This document shows positions 27,264 to 34,769 of a DNA stretch of 64,000 bases, one piece after another. Where the stretch lies: the NCBI RefSeq assembly GCF_914271485.1, contig NZ_CAJZAG010000012.1, forward strand, positions 1 through 64,000, read 5' to 3'. Both the position numbers and the translations under genes were made by a program. This DNA comes from Cupriavidus pampae (GTDB taxonomy: Bacteria; Pseudomonadota; Gammaproteobacteria; Burkholderiales; Burkholderiaceae). Every line of letters starts with the position of its first letter. The first letter of the stretch is position 1. Below the pieces are notes generated by a model, which was given only the letters and a program-made list of their open reading frames with translations, was not told where the DNA came from and did not search any database.

Positions 27264-27737
27264 TCAGTTCAGGCGCTCGCCATCCAGCGCCACGCACCAC
27301 TTGTGCGTGAGCGATGCACTGATCGCCTGCAGCAGGCGGTAGACGCCCCGCGCAGGCTTTGCCTCGACGCGCACCCCATCTACGCACAGGCCACAGTCCT
27401 GCCAATCAGCATAGACCGTGATCGTGTGCCGGTTCGTCGCGTGAGGGGCGAGAAACTGGCGCAGCGTGCGCAGGTAGCGCAGGGAGAACGTGGTATAGAC
27501 GTCGGCAATCACCGCATCGAAGGCGGCGTCGACGGTGGCATCCAAGGTGGCGCGTTCAGGCAAGTCCCCGGGCCGCGCCGGTGTCCCGCCGGTCGGAGTC
27601 CATGCCCGGACGGCGTCGCGCAGCGCCAGCACGGCAAGCCCGGCGGGCGCATAGGCTGCATCAGCGCGCCCGCCGGCGGGCGCGCCCCTCACCTCCTGCA
27701 GCGCCACTGGCGCTCTGAATGCTTCGACAGACGACAT
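27264..27737 (-). CDS. Hypothetical protein, first gene behind operator at 27.78 kb
   Basis: A 157-residue soluble protein; the C-terminal half has a plausible alpha/beta pattern (HTITVYADWQDCGLCVDGVRVE). ATG 27737 has GAGG upstream and about 30 nt of leader from the predicted promoter. No family recognised. Confidence 0.6.
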   Translation of the reverse strand: MSSVEAFRAPVALQEVRGAPAGGRADAAYAPAGLAVLALRDAVRAWTPTGGTPARPGDLPERATLDATVDAAFDAVIADVYTTFSLRYLRTLRQFLAPHATNRHTITVYADWQDCGLCVDGVRVEAKPARGVYRLLQAISASLTHKWCVALDGERLN

Positions 27738-27772
27738 GAACCCTCACCTCATGGGAGAACATCATGGCACCG

Positions 27773-27801
27773 ATGATATATACTCGGAGAGTATCTGTCC
27801 A
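27773..27801 (-). promoter_or_regulatory. Regulon promoter/operator A
   Basis: Leftward promoter TGGACA (27796-27801), 17 bp, TATCAT (27773-27778). The spacer holds the palindrome ATACTC-GGA-GAGTAT (27780-27794 on the plus strand). It drives the gene starting at 27737. Confidence 0.75.
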
Positions 27802-27811
27802 CCATGGGCGG

Positions 27812-28096
27812 CTAGACGTTGATGGGCTCGTGTTGTGCCGGGAGCACGATGCCGGCACGATGCCACGTGAGAACCTCGCCGATGTACTGCCGCGCCATGC
27901 CGGGCATGTCGCGTTACTGGTTCGATGTGGACGGCAGGAGCCAGTTGTCCAGCGCACGCTTGCTGGCGCCAAACCGCGCGGCAAAGGCCGTGCGTCCGAG
28001 CTGGAGCTCGGCCATGGCTTCGCGCAGGAACTGTTGCTGCGGGCGCTCCGCCTCCCTCATATCGCTCACGTCCCACATAGCGCGCCGGGTGGCCAT
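27812..28096 (-). pseudogene. XRE-like HTH regulator interrupted by an in-frame TAA
   Basis: The first 60 codons encode a helix-turn-helix-like region (LQLGRTAFAARFGASKRALD then NWLLPSTSNQ). A TAA at 27914-27916 follows, and the same frame then continues RDMPGMARQYIGEVLTWH to a TAG at 27812. From memory, intact plasmid HTH proteins of this type read WLLPs-S-N-x-R-x-MP...I-EIL without a stop, so the TAA looks like a point mutation (TAC to TAA). A truncated 60-residue HTH could still be made. It is last in the operon from 29143 and lies beside operator A, so it is a candidate for, or relic of, the regulon's regulator. Confidence 0.6.
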
Positions 28097-28100
28097 CCTC

Positions 28101-28331
28101 TTAGATCCAGCTTTCGAGGATGTTCGGGTCGTCCCGCTCACTGCGCGCAAGCCGAATAAGGCCCGGAGGCAGCTGGGCCCGCAAGGCGGCAAGCGTCTCG
28201 GCCTGCAGGATGTCATCGGTGAGTGTGTGGCCGTCACTGTCGACTTGAAACCGGCGCGCAACGAAGGGCGCAGCGCTGCCGGCTGGCATGGCGTAGACCG
28301 TCCAGATATCGAGGGCGTTATCTTGCGTCAT
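28101..28331 (-). CDS. Small hypothetical protein upstream of the HTH gene
   Basis: A 76-residue soluble protein (starts TQDNALDIWTVYAMPAG), with GGAG at a good distance. It stops 4 bp before the HTH gene start. The pattern of small protein plus HTH gene recalls toxin-antitoxin pairs (HigBA/MqsRA layout), but no toxin fold is recognisable. Confidence 0.6.
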   Translation of the reverse strand: MTQDNALDIWTVYAMPAGSAAPFVARRFQVDSDGHTLTDDILQAETLAALRAQLPPGLIRLARSERDDPNILESWI

Positions 28332-28358
28332 CGTTCGCTCCGTGCGAGGTCAGCGTGC

Positions 28359-28883
28359 TCACGCGCGCTCGTCTGGGCGGTGCGGCGTCCCGCCAAAATT
28401 GTGACGGTTGTAGGCTTCCCGCAGTTGCGCGTCGGTCGTGTAGCGCGTTTCCAACCACGGGAACGGAATACGCAAGAAGTGGTTGTGCTCGGCCTCGGTG
28501 AGCTCGGTCCAGCGATAGGCATGCCCATCTTCGCCGGGCACTGCGAGCTCGCCGTTCCAATAGCGTTCGAGCGCGCGCAGGCGCTGCTGGCCGTCAAGCA
28601 ACAGGTAATGGTTGTGATCGTTCGTATAGGACCAGTTGACCATGTACGCACCGGGACTTACTCCCATCCAGAGACTTTCAAGAAAGGCAATGCACTGATC
28701 GTCGCTCCAGCGCTCACCACGCTGGAAGTCGGGGAGCTTGAAGCCCAGCACGCGGCGTCCCGTGAAGGTCGGATCTTCGATGCGGTCCTTGTTCCACAGG
28801 AGTGCACTCAGCATGCCTTGCATGGCAGAGCCATAAAACCTGCGGGCGGGGTGGCGCAAGGGCGCGGCCGTATCGTTAGTCAT
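28359..28883 (-). CDS. DUF262/ParB-like domain protein
   Basis: A 174-residue protein with the DUF262-type core: KLPDFQRGERWSDDQCIAFL, then HYLLLDGQQRLRALERYW. DUF262 proteins share the ParB/sulfiredoxin fold and are often NTPases or nucleases in defence systems (GmrSD family). Here only the N-terminal domain is present; the DUF1524 HNH partner domain is missing. Second gene behind operator B. Confidence 0.78.
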   Translation of the reverse strand: MTNDTAAPLRHPARRFYGSAMQGMLSALLWNKDRIEDPTFTGRRVLGFKLPDFQRGERWSDDQCIAFLESLWMGVSPGAYMVNWSYTNDHNHYLLLDGQQRLRALERYWNGELAVPGEDGHAYRWTELTEAEHNHFLRIPFPWLETRYTTDAQLREAYNRHNFGGTPHRPDERA

Positions 28884-28915
28884 GGGATGTCTCGGCGTGA
28901 AGGTTATCGGGCGGC

Positions 28916-29143
28916 TCAGGATGGCCGGCAGTTATCGCAATGCCCGTCGGGCGCGTCGCCTTCGCCGAGCAGTTCGTGGCTGTCCACGTACCAGTCGCAG
29001 CCGGGGCAGGCCTCGACGTTCGCGTCAAGCAGCAGCGTTTCGAGCGTCTGAACGTCCAGTCCGAACTGGGCACAGGCGCGGTCGAAGCCGTTCACGTAGC
29101 CGGTAACGAGGTCGGCGATGGCGGACAGGTGTGGATGGGGCAT
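28916..29143 (-). CDS. Small zinc-ribbon-like protein
   Basis: A 75-residue protein with CPGCDW and CDNC near the C-terminus, a likely zinc site. Several in-frame ATGs exist (29143, 29155, 29179, 29182). The last two fall inside the predicted -10 box, so a downstream start is favoured. No clear ribosome site. First gene behind operator B. Confidence 0.6.
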   Translation of the reverse strand: MPHPHLSAIADLVTGYVNGFDRACAQFGLDVQTLETLLLDANVEACPGCDWYVDSHELLGEGDAPDGHCDNCRPS

Positions 29144-29177
29144 GGCAGCGCGCATGGGCAGCGGTGGCGATGATCTC

Positions 29178-29206
29178 ATCATATATACTCCACGAGTATA
29201 TTTCAA
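29178..29206 (-). promoter_or_regulatory. Regulon promoter/operator B
   Basis: Leftward TTGAAA (29201-29206), 17 bp, TATGAT (29178-29183), with ATACTC-CAC-GAGTAT (29185-29199) in the spacer. Drives the operon 29143 to 27812. Confidence 0.8.
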
Positions 29207-29303
29207 GATGGTAGCGGCAATGTGCGACGACCCGGCGCCGTGTCCCGCCACGGGGTCGGCCCCGCCCCTCCCCACACTCTACACCGGGCCTGCCGGCTGC
29301 GTA

Positions 29304-29336
29304 GACAGGGCTGACAGGGCTAACAGGGCTGACGGG
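29304..29336. repeat. 9-bp tandem repeat (GACAGGGCT)
   Basis: Three full units of GACAGGGCT (third with one change) and a partial fourth, in the noncoding gap between operator B and the 220-residue protein gene. Confidence 0.7.
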
Positions 29337-29371
29337 GGGGCCGCCCCCAAGCGTCGTCCGGCCGAGACGGT

Positions 29372-29395
29372 CTCGGCATGGCGGTATTTTGAGGG
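29372..29395 (-). repeat. 24-bp intergenic element, copy 1
   Basis: CTCGGCATGGCGGTATTTTGAGGG on the plus strand, split here as CTCGGCATGGCGG plus TATTTTGAGGG. It matches three other 24-bp elements (34.7, 47.5 and 55.3 kb) at most positions. It overlaps a 17-bp palindrome GCCGAGAC-G-GTCTCGGC (29361-29377) and lies 39 bp beyond the stop of the leftward gene ending at 29434. Confidence 0.5.
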
Positions 29396-29433
29396 ACCTC
29401 TATCCCACGGTCCCGGTCGCCACGCGTGCCCCG

Positions 29434-30096
29434 TCAGGCCGGACTCACGAACGGCTCCAGCCACTGCGCCAGCCCCTCGCGCGCCAGCGCCGGGTCGGCC
29501 ATCAGCGGCGCGTACGCCGGGCCCAGCCCTTCCAGATCGCCATACAGGTCCACCACCTGCGCACCGTACGTTGCCCAGTGATGAGTGAATCCGTAGAAGC
29601 GGCAGAGCGCCGCCGCGATGCCCAGATTCGAGACGAGGATGCGTCCAAAGGCGGCCTCGGCCACGCACCAGCAGTAGAGCGCGGCGCGCCGCGCGTCAAC
29701 CTCGTCTCCCGCACTACCCTCGTTCTTCCGGCGCGTCACGTAGACGTCCTGATTGCCGATGTCGTAGTGATGCGTGATCCGGTAGACCACCGGCAGATCG
29801 ACATCGAGCTCCTTGGCAGGGTCGAAATCGTCGTAGTGCAGCGCCTCGTCTTGCGTATTGTCTGAGGCATCCTGCGCATCCAGCGCGGTCACGCCGCCGG
29901 CCGCCGGCGCCAGCGTGTCGAGCCGCTGCGGCCGGCCTATCGCCGCCTTCATTCGGTTCCAGTCAGGAAAGTTCTCGGCGGCGGCCACGGCCTGCAGGCC
30001 GTGATTAAGCGGAATAGCGTGGCCCAGTGCGGTCAGGCGCGCGGCAATCCGTTCGCCCCGGCGCTTGGCCTCGTCATGGGAAAGCGTGCAGTTCAT
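29434..30096 (-). CDS. Hypothetical protein with 'glyoxalase-superfamily N-terminal'-like helical domain
   Basis: A 220-residue soluble protein. Residues 1-55 (LSHDEAKRRGERIAARLTAL ... AENFPDWNRMKAAIG) match the short helical domain that precedes many proteins annotated as glyoxalase superfamily on mobile elements. The rest has no glyoxalase metal motif. AGGA precedes ATG 30096. Function unknown. Confidence 0.65.
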   Translation of the reverse strand: MNCTLSHDEAKRRGERIAARLTALGHAIPLNHGLQAVAAAENFPDWNRMKAAIGRPQRLDTLAPAAGGVTALDAQDASDNTQDEALHYDDFDPAKELDVDLPVVYRITHHYDIGNQDVYVTRRKNEGSAGDEVDARRAALYCWCVAEAAFGRILVSNLGIAAALCRFYGFTHHWATYGAQVVDLYGDLEGLGPAYAPLMADPALAREGLAQWLEPFVSPA

Positions 30097-30104
30097 TCGT
30101 GATC

Positions 30105-30269
30105 CTAGGGGACCAGCGGATCCGCCGCGTGGCGGCTTTTGGCGCTCGCTCTTGCCAATCGCTGGTCAGGGACTCGGAACGATGGAAGGGGTTCGTACCC
30201 TGCCTTAACACCACCGCGAACGAATCGCGGCGCGAGCGGACGGCGGCAGGTGGCCTTGGCCAAGATCAT
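30105..30269 (-). CDS. Possible small basic protein
   Basis: A 54-residue Arg-rich frame (starts ILAKATCRRPLAPRFVRGG) that stops 8 bp before the next start. The start is uncertain (TTG, GTG and ATG possible). Weak evidence; it may be noncoding. Confidence 0.3.
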   Translation of the reverse strand: MILAKATCRRPLAPRFVRGGVKAGYEPLPSFRVPDQRLARASAKSRHAADPLVP

Positions 30270-30377
30270 CGCAGTTTCCACCCACAGTGACAAGGCAACG
30301 CGACGCCCATGCGAGTACGCTTCATGATCGTTGCGAAAATGCCTTCCATAGCGCGATCGCAGCCCCTTGCGTGTCAG

Positions 30378-30695
30378 TCAGCGCCAGTGGGCCTGCACCC
30401 ACGCGCCCACCCATGGCGCAGCACGATAGAGCCCCCACAGCACGGCGGCGACGCAGAGCACCTTGACGCTCGCTGGCCAGCCCGCACCGGGCAAGTCCGG
30501 GGGGCCGTCTTGCCACGTGTTGTCGCGCGCATCGAGCGGTTCCCGTGGGGTGCGGCGCGCCGGGTCACGCAAGGCACGCGGCGTGTAGATGGCGGCCTTG
30601 AGCGCGCGCTCGCCGTCGGCGTCGCTGCGGCGCCAGCGCGCTCGCGTCTTGACGACGCGCAGTTGGCCGGGTCTGGGGTCGTTGGCGCGCGGCAT
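30378..30695 (-). CDS. Small protein with C-terminal membrane segment
   Basis: A 105-residue protein, strongly basic for the first 80 residues, ending with a hydrophobic helix (VKVLCVAAVLWGLYRAAPWV). It follows the SEFIR gene by 5 bp in the same operon, so a tail-anchored partner of that protein is a possible reading. Confidence 0.6.
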   Translation of the reverse strand: MPRANDPRPGQLRVVKTRARWRRSDADGERALKAAIYTPRALRDPARRTPREPLDARDNTWQDGPPDLPGAGWPASVKVLCVAAVLWGLYRAAPWVGAWVQAHWR

Positions 30696-30700
30696 CGGTA

Positions 30701-31648
30701 TTATCTCAGAGGTGGCGGCGGTACCGGAGGACGCCCGAGCGGCGGTAGTACGGGACGCTGGCCGTGCACGGTGCGCGCGAGCTCCTCGACTTTTTCCCGG
30801 TAGACCAGATCCTGCGAGAAATCGATGTAAAGCCGTGTCGACAATGCGGGGATCTGGATGGGTTGCAAGCCGGGTTGACGAATGATCGGCACGAACTTGT
30901 CCGTGCCGAGCTGTTGCATCAGTTGCCCCATTACGAGCGTATGCTCGAAACCCACACCACCCCTACCGTCCAGCACCTTGCGCACATAGGTTTCGGTGCA
31001 CACCATCACGACGCGATCGCTGGTGGTTACCCCGCGCCGCATGAAAGCCTCCAGATCCTCGCCCGGATTCACGTGCCACTGATCGAGCAGCACCTCGACC
31101 GCGTATTCGCGCAGATGAATCGCCAGCTGGGCGACCCACGCCTTGTGCGCCGGCGTGTCGTGCGAATACGAAAGGAAGACCGTCGGTGGGCGTGCGGCCA
31201 CAAGCGGCGCCATGGCGCCGGCGGGGATGAGCCCCCCCTGCTCCAGCACGCGCGGGAGCGCCACGTTCTTGACGGCCCAGTGTGTGCGGTTCATTTCGTA
31301 CCTTGCATCGATATCGAGCGCATAGAGCAGCTGCTCAAGTCGGTCCATGGGGATTGGGGGGATACGCGGATCCAGTTCGAACGAGATCCCATAACCGTCG
31401 TTGCGGTGGGTAATGCCGGTGATGCGCCCCACGCGCGCCGCCTTGCCGCAGTGCCGCTCATAGGCGAACAACGTAGGCAGTGACTGCAGCTGGCTAAACG
31501 ACGCGTCAGACAGGGGGGTGAAGCGCGATTTCACGATGTCATTCGTGTATTCGAACAGACGATCCTTCCCCATGCTCCATGACAGGCCATCCCACGCCTC
31601 ATGGTTCGCGCTGACCAGCAGGTTGTAATGCGTTGTCTCCAGACCCAC
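30701..31648 (-). CDS. SEFIR/TIR-like domain protein
   Basis: A 315-residue protein. Residues about 155-290 show the SEFIR (TIR-like) core: TVFLSYSHDTPAHKAWVAQL, EVLLDQWHVNPGEDLEAFM, VVMVCTETYV and GGVGFE. Related bacterial TIR/SEFIR proteins often act in phage defence, by NAD+ depletion or signalling. The N-terminal 150 residues are a separate unknown domain that could be the sensor. GTG 31648 is preceded by GGGAGGGGAC, which decides this start. It lies in a leftward operon with small unknown proteins on both sides. Confidence 0.82.
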   Translation of the reverse strand: MGLETTHYNLLVSANHEAWDGLSWSMGKDRLFEYTNDIVKSRFTPLSDASFSQLQSLPTLFAYERHCGKAARVGRITGITHRNDGYGISFELDPRIPPIPMDRLEQLLYALDIDARYEMNRTHWAVKNVALPRVLEQGGLIPAGAMAPLVAARPPTVFLSYSHDTPAHKAWVAQLAIHLREYAVEVLLDQWHVNPGEDLEAFMRRGVTTSDRVVMVCTETYVRKVLDGRGGVGFEHTLVMGQLMQQLGTDKFVPIIRQPGLQPIQIPALSTRLYIDFSQDLVYREKVEELARTVHGQRPVLPPLGRPPVPPPPLR

Positions 31649-31747
31649 GTCCCCTCCCGAAATCGATCGCCCGCCGGCTGGCGGATTGCGCTGCAATTAT
31701 GACCTGCGCCACGCCAGCCGCCATCGCCGCGCCCCGTTGAGTATCGA

Positions 31748-32059
31748 CTACTCGGGTCCGGACAATTCCAAGCCCGACAACAGGCCGACTGCGGCCAAGG
31801 ATTCCATCCATTGGCGGACCTCCGACGACTCGGGAAAGTCCACCAGAGAGCAGAGCGTGAAAAGTCGGCCAACTACCAAGCGCTTCGCGGACTCCATATC
31901 GTCCACGGAGGGCGGATCTTCCGCGACCAGCAAGGCGAGCCATGCGTCGAGCGCATCGCGCGCTTCCGCCACCATTTGCGCGTGGAGCGATGGCGTATCG
32001 TAGTAGCGCGCGAGCTCCGTCACTTGTCGTCGAATACTCCACACCACGTGGGGGATCAA
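31748..32059 (-). CDS. Small helical protein upstream of SEFIR gene
   Basis: A 103-residue helical, acidic soluble protein. The TTG start is supported by GAGGAG 5 nt upstream. It may be a partner or inhibitor of the SEFIR protein 99 bp downstream; no family recognised. Confidence 0.55.
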   Translation of the reverse strand: MIPHVVWSIRRQVTELARYYDTPSLHAQMVAEARDALDAWLALLVAEDPPSVDDMESAKRLVVGRLFTLCSLVDFPESSEVRQWMESLAAVGLLSGLELSGPE

Positions 32060-32078
32060 GGCTGCTCCTCTGTGGGCG

Positions 32079-32153
32079 CTATTCCATCTCGCAGGCGGGA
32101 TCGATCTTCAGATTCTTGGGTTCGGGGCCCACGGACGTCTCGGCGGCCGTCAT
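32079..32153 (-). CDS. Possible 24-residue coupled microprotein
   Basis: Starts with an ATGA overlap on the stop of the upstream gene and ends 20 bp before the next start (sequence begins TAAETSVGPEPKNLKIDPA). The coupling argues for translation; the length argues for caution. Confidence 0.3.
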   Translation of the reverse strand: MTAAETSVGPEPKNLKIDPACEME

Positions 32154-32782
32154 CGCGTCCCGCCCTGCAGCAGGGCCTCGTCGAGATCCGTATCCGTTTC
32201 CTGCAGCCGGCCGGCGAAAGGCACCGACCCATCCCCCTCATTCCAGTAGCCCTCCACCTGCATCTCTCCGTCCACTGGACGCAGGCGCATCTCCAGCGTG
32301 AAGGGCGCGCTGGCAACGCCCGCCTCGCTCGCGGTGAGCCCTTGGCCCGCGTACGTTTGACCGACGGTGCGGTGCAGACGGTGCTCAAAGCGCCAGTGCC
32401 CGTCGTCGGTCACCGACTCGCCCGCGACGATGAGAGCGTTGTCAAGCAGGCGCAACCGGATGACCTCCAGCGAGCAGCCTTCCCAGTTGGTATACGGCAG
32501 GCTGCCGGACCACACCGGCTCCATCGGCCCGACCCAGTGCACGCCGGCCGGCGCATGGTGGCGCTCAGGCACCACCAGCACACTGCGGCCCCGGGCAATC
32601 GCGTCGCGCACAAACTGCAGCTCTACCTCTCCCGGATCTGGGGACCGCAGGACGAAGCAGACAGGATCAAGTCGCCAGATTCGCGCCAGCACGCGACGGA
32701 ATCCGTCGACGTCGTACGTCGCGCGGTCGACGCCCAGAATGGCCGATGCCGTGCCGGGCTGTGAAGCGGTTGTCATGTCCAT
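32150..32782 (-). CDS. Hypothetical protein
   Basis: A 210-residue soluble protein with alternating hydrophobic strands; contains ARIWRLDPVCFVLRS and SVLVVPERHHAP. Start ATG 32782 (or 32776) chosen to avoid overlapping the PLD gene; no good ribosome site. Unknown family, first of the SEFIR-side gene group. Confidence 0.6.
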   Translation of the reverse strand: MDMTTASQPGTASAILGVDRATYDVDGFRRVLARIWRLDPVCFVLRSPDPGEVELQFVRDAIARGRSVLVVPERHHAPAGVHWVGPMEPVWSGSLPYTNWEGCSLEVIRLRLLDNALIVAGESVTDDGHWRFEHRLHRTVGQTYAGQGLTASEAGVASAPFTLEMRLRPVDGEMQVEGYWNEGDGSVPFAGRLQETDTDLDEALLQGGTR

Positions 32783-32861
32783 GTTGATACGTTGCTGTAA
32801 GGTTGATCGTTGCACATCCACTCGACGCAGGGTAGGCAGGCCACCGAGCCCGCTGTACAGA

Positions 32862-33815
32862 TCAGAATCGCCAGCGATCGGTGCCCCGGACGATTTGCTC
32901 AAAGTCGCCGTCATCCGACAGGATATCCGGAACCGTCTTGCGGTAGTACACGGCCCGCCAGTTCACGACAATCTCACGCTCGGGCTGGTGCCATGACACC
33001 TGCCCGCCGTTTCCTTTCAGCCCGAGATCGTCGATGCGATCTTGCACTAGCCCGATTGCGTCAATCGGCATACGAAAACGACGTGCTTGGGCGATTCGTA
33101 CGAATTCCATTTCCTCGCGTTCGGCCGCGAATTTGCGCAGCATGCGTTCGCGCTGCGCGTTCACCGAGATTGTTCGGAGGGGCAATTCTTCGTCTGGCTC
33201 TAGGCGCTCCGATTCAAACGCGTCGTCAGGCGTCCACGTATCGTGGGCAATGAGCTTGGCGTGCCTGCGCCGTTCGCAAACCAGCCAGACGCCATTGCTG
33301 ATTGGGGCGTGGCCATCATTCGGGTAGAAGACCGCTAGATGATAAGCCTGTGATCCACAGCAGAAGCACCGCTTGCGTTGACCGGCCTTCGGTCCGCTCG
33401 CAAACTCTTTGATGTCCTCGAACTCGTGTTTATATTGGCTTACGAGCTCAAAGTCGTTCCGAACTACGATGATGTTTTCGAAATGCCGATGGGCGTTCTT
33501 GCTCCAGTTGTAGCTGCCTGTGACGAGTACCGCGTCGTCGATGATGCAGAATTTGTGATGCATCAGCGCACCGCCACGTGGCGTCACCTGAAAGTGGTCG
33601 ATCTCTGGTCGCGTGAACTCGTCTACGATGCCGATGTTCCGGCGATCATTGTAGTAAGCGATTTCAATTTTTACGCCGCGATCGGCTAGCGCATTCAGCG
33701 TGGCGCTGTACCGCTCAGCGGTCATCCACGCGATGCAGATCTGCACAGAGTATTGCGCCTGCATCATGGCGGCGATCAGTTGTTGCTCGATGCCTTCGAA
33801 ATGCGCTGTAATCAT
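32862..33815 (-). CDS. Phospholipase D-like (HKD) nuclease-type protein
   Basis: A 317-residue protein with a single HKD motif (H86-x-K88-x4-D93) followed by VTGSYNWSKNA, the PLD-superfamily signature seen in Nuc-type nucleases and helicase-associated PLD domains. A CCGS-type zinc knuckle (CFCCG) follows near residue 150. One HKD suggests a dimer. Base composition is lower in GC than its neighbours, consistent with separate acquisition. A defence nuclease is plausible. Confidence 0.8.
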   Translation of the reverse strand: MITAHFEGIEQQLIAAMMQAQYSVQICIAWMTAERYSATLNALADRGVKIEIAYYNDRRNIGIVDEFTRPEIDHFQVTPRGGALMHHKFCIIDDAVLVTGSYNWSKNAHRHFENIIVVRNDFELVSQYKHEFEDIKEFASGPKAGQRKRCFCCGSQAYHLAVFYPNDGHAPISNGVWLVCERRRHAKLIAHDTWTPDDAFESERLEPDEELPLRTISVNAQRERMLRKFAAEREEMEFVRIAQARRFRMPIDAIGLVQDRIDDLGLKGNGGQVSWHQPEREIVVNWRAVYYRKTVPDILSDDGDFEQIVRGTDRWRF

Positions 33816-33863
33816 TGGGTCAGACGGTTCGGATGAACGTAGGATAGCTGTCGAGACATCGCC

Positions 33864-34649
33864 TCATGGCGAAGGCGACTCCGTGATCGCGCTGGCGATC
33901 GTGCCGCCCGGCACATTGGCCGGTATCGCCACCGGCGCCACCGGCGCCGTCGGCAGGCGCAGCGAGAACGCACAGAACTGGGCCGCCGGCACATCGGCCT
34001 CCATGGCCTCGCGCAGCGCCGCGATCCCGGCGGCCTTGTCGGTGCCGGCGGCCTGCACGCGGGCGCTCATGCGGCGCGCCTGTGCCATCCAGCCCTCCGC
34101 TTGCAGTGCATCGGCAAACTGGTGAGTGATGCCGGCTTCCGGCAACGCGACGGGCAGCGTCATCCAGCCCCGCAAGAGGGTGAGGCGCCGGTGCTGGCGA
34201 TCGCCCGGGGTGTCGCCCTGCGGACGCTTGGCAAACAGCAGCGCGAAATCGCTGGCCCAGTAGGCGGCCGCCTCGGGGTAGGCGGCGATCTCCTCGCGCA
34301 CGATGTGCGCGTGATCGAGATCGTTGTTCAGCAGCATCAGCCCCGCGCGGATCCCATTGTCCGTGATGGGCGTGCCGTGCAGCCACTGCGCGTGGTCCAC
34401 GTCATACCAGCGCACGTGCAGGAGTTCGTGATACACCTGATGTGCCTTGGTGTACGCGGGGCAATAGATGTGCCACGCCTTGCGCCCGGCCATCGCGTCG
34501 CTTCCGCACACGCGCGCGCCCTCGCCTGTGATGGGGCTTACCGCGCCAATGTGGATCTCCACCTGTACGCCGGCGCGCTGCAGCTGCTGCTGTAGCGTGG
34601 TCACCGGGGTCAAGTCGCCGACTACGGTCGAAAGGTCATACGCGAGCAT
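33864..34649 (-). CDS. HExxH-motif protein (metallopeptidase-like)
   Basis: A 261-residue soluble protein with H74-E-L-L-H78 in VYHELLHVRWYDV and a later acidic helix (EEIAAYPEAAAYW) that could give a third ligand, as in IrrE/ImmA- or SprT-like peptidases. ATG 34649 has GGAG 10 nt upstream. The C-terminal tail is Pro/Ala-rich. Real zinc peptidase activity is not proven. Confidence 0.6.
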   Translation of the reverse strand: MLAYDLSTVVGDLTPVTTLQQQLQRAGVQVEIHIGAVSPITGEGARVCGSDAMAGRKAWHIYCPAYTKAHQVYHELLHVRWYDVDHAQWLHGTPITDNGIRAGLMLLNNDLDHAHIVREEIAAYPEAAAYWASDFALLFAKRPQGDTPGDRQHRRLTLLRGWMTLPVALPEAGITHQFADALQAEGWMAQARRMSARVQAAGTDKAAGIAALREAMEADVPAAQFCAFSLRLPTAPVAPVAIPANVPGGTIASAITESPSP

Positions 34650-34733
34650 GAGTACGCGTCTCCAGCGCAGGTTGCCCAAGGGCAAGGTTCAGTGTGGAAT
34701 CCATGGGGTCGTGCATCAGCGGTCGATCGTGGT

Positions 34734-34757
34734 CTCGGAATGGCGGCCTTTTCCGGG
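34734..34757 (-). repeat. 24-bp intergenic element, copy 2
   Basis: CTCGGAATGGCGG plus CCTTTTCCGGG on the plus strand. It lies 12 bp beyond the stop of the leftward zinc-ribbon gene (34770). The minus-strand RNA could form a short CGGAA/TTCCG hairpin. Confidence 0.6.
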
Positions 34758-34769
34758 CGGGCAGCCCGC

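Noticed and set aside
31739-31753. GAGTA-TCGAC-TACTC resembling the regulon palindrome
   Set aside because: The half-sites are in reversed (everted) order and the site straddles a stop codon, not a promoter, so I do not count it as an operator.
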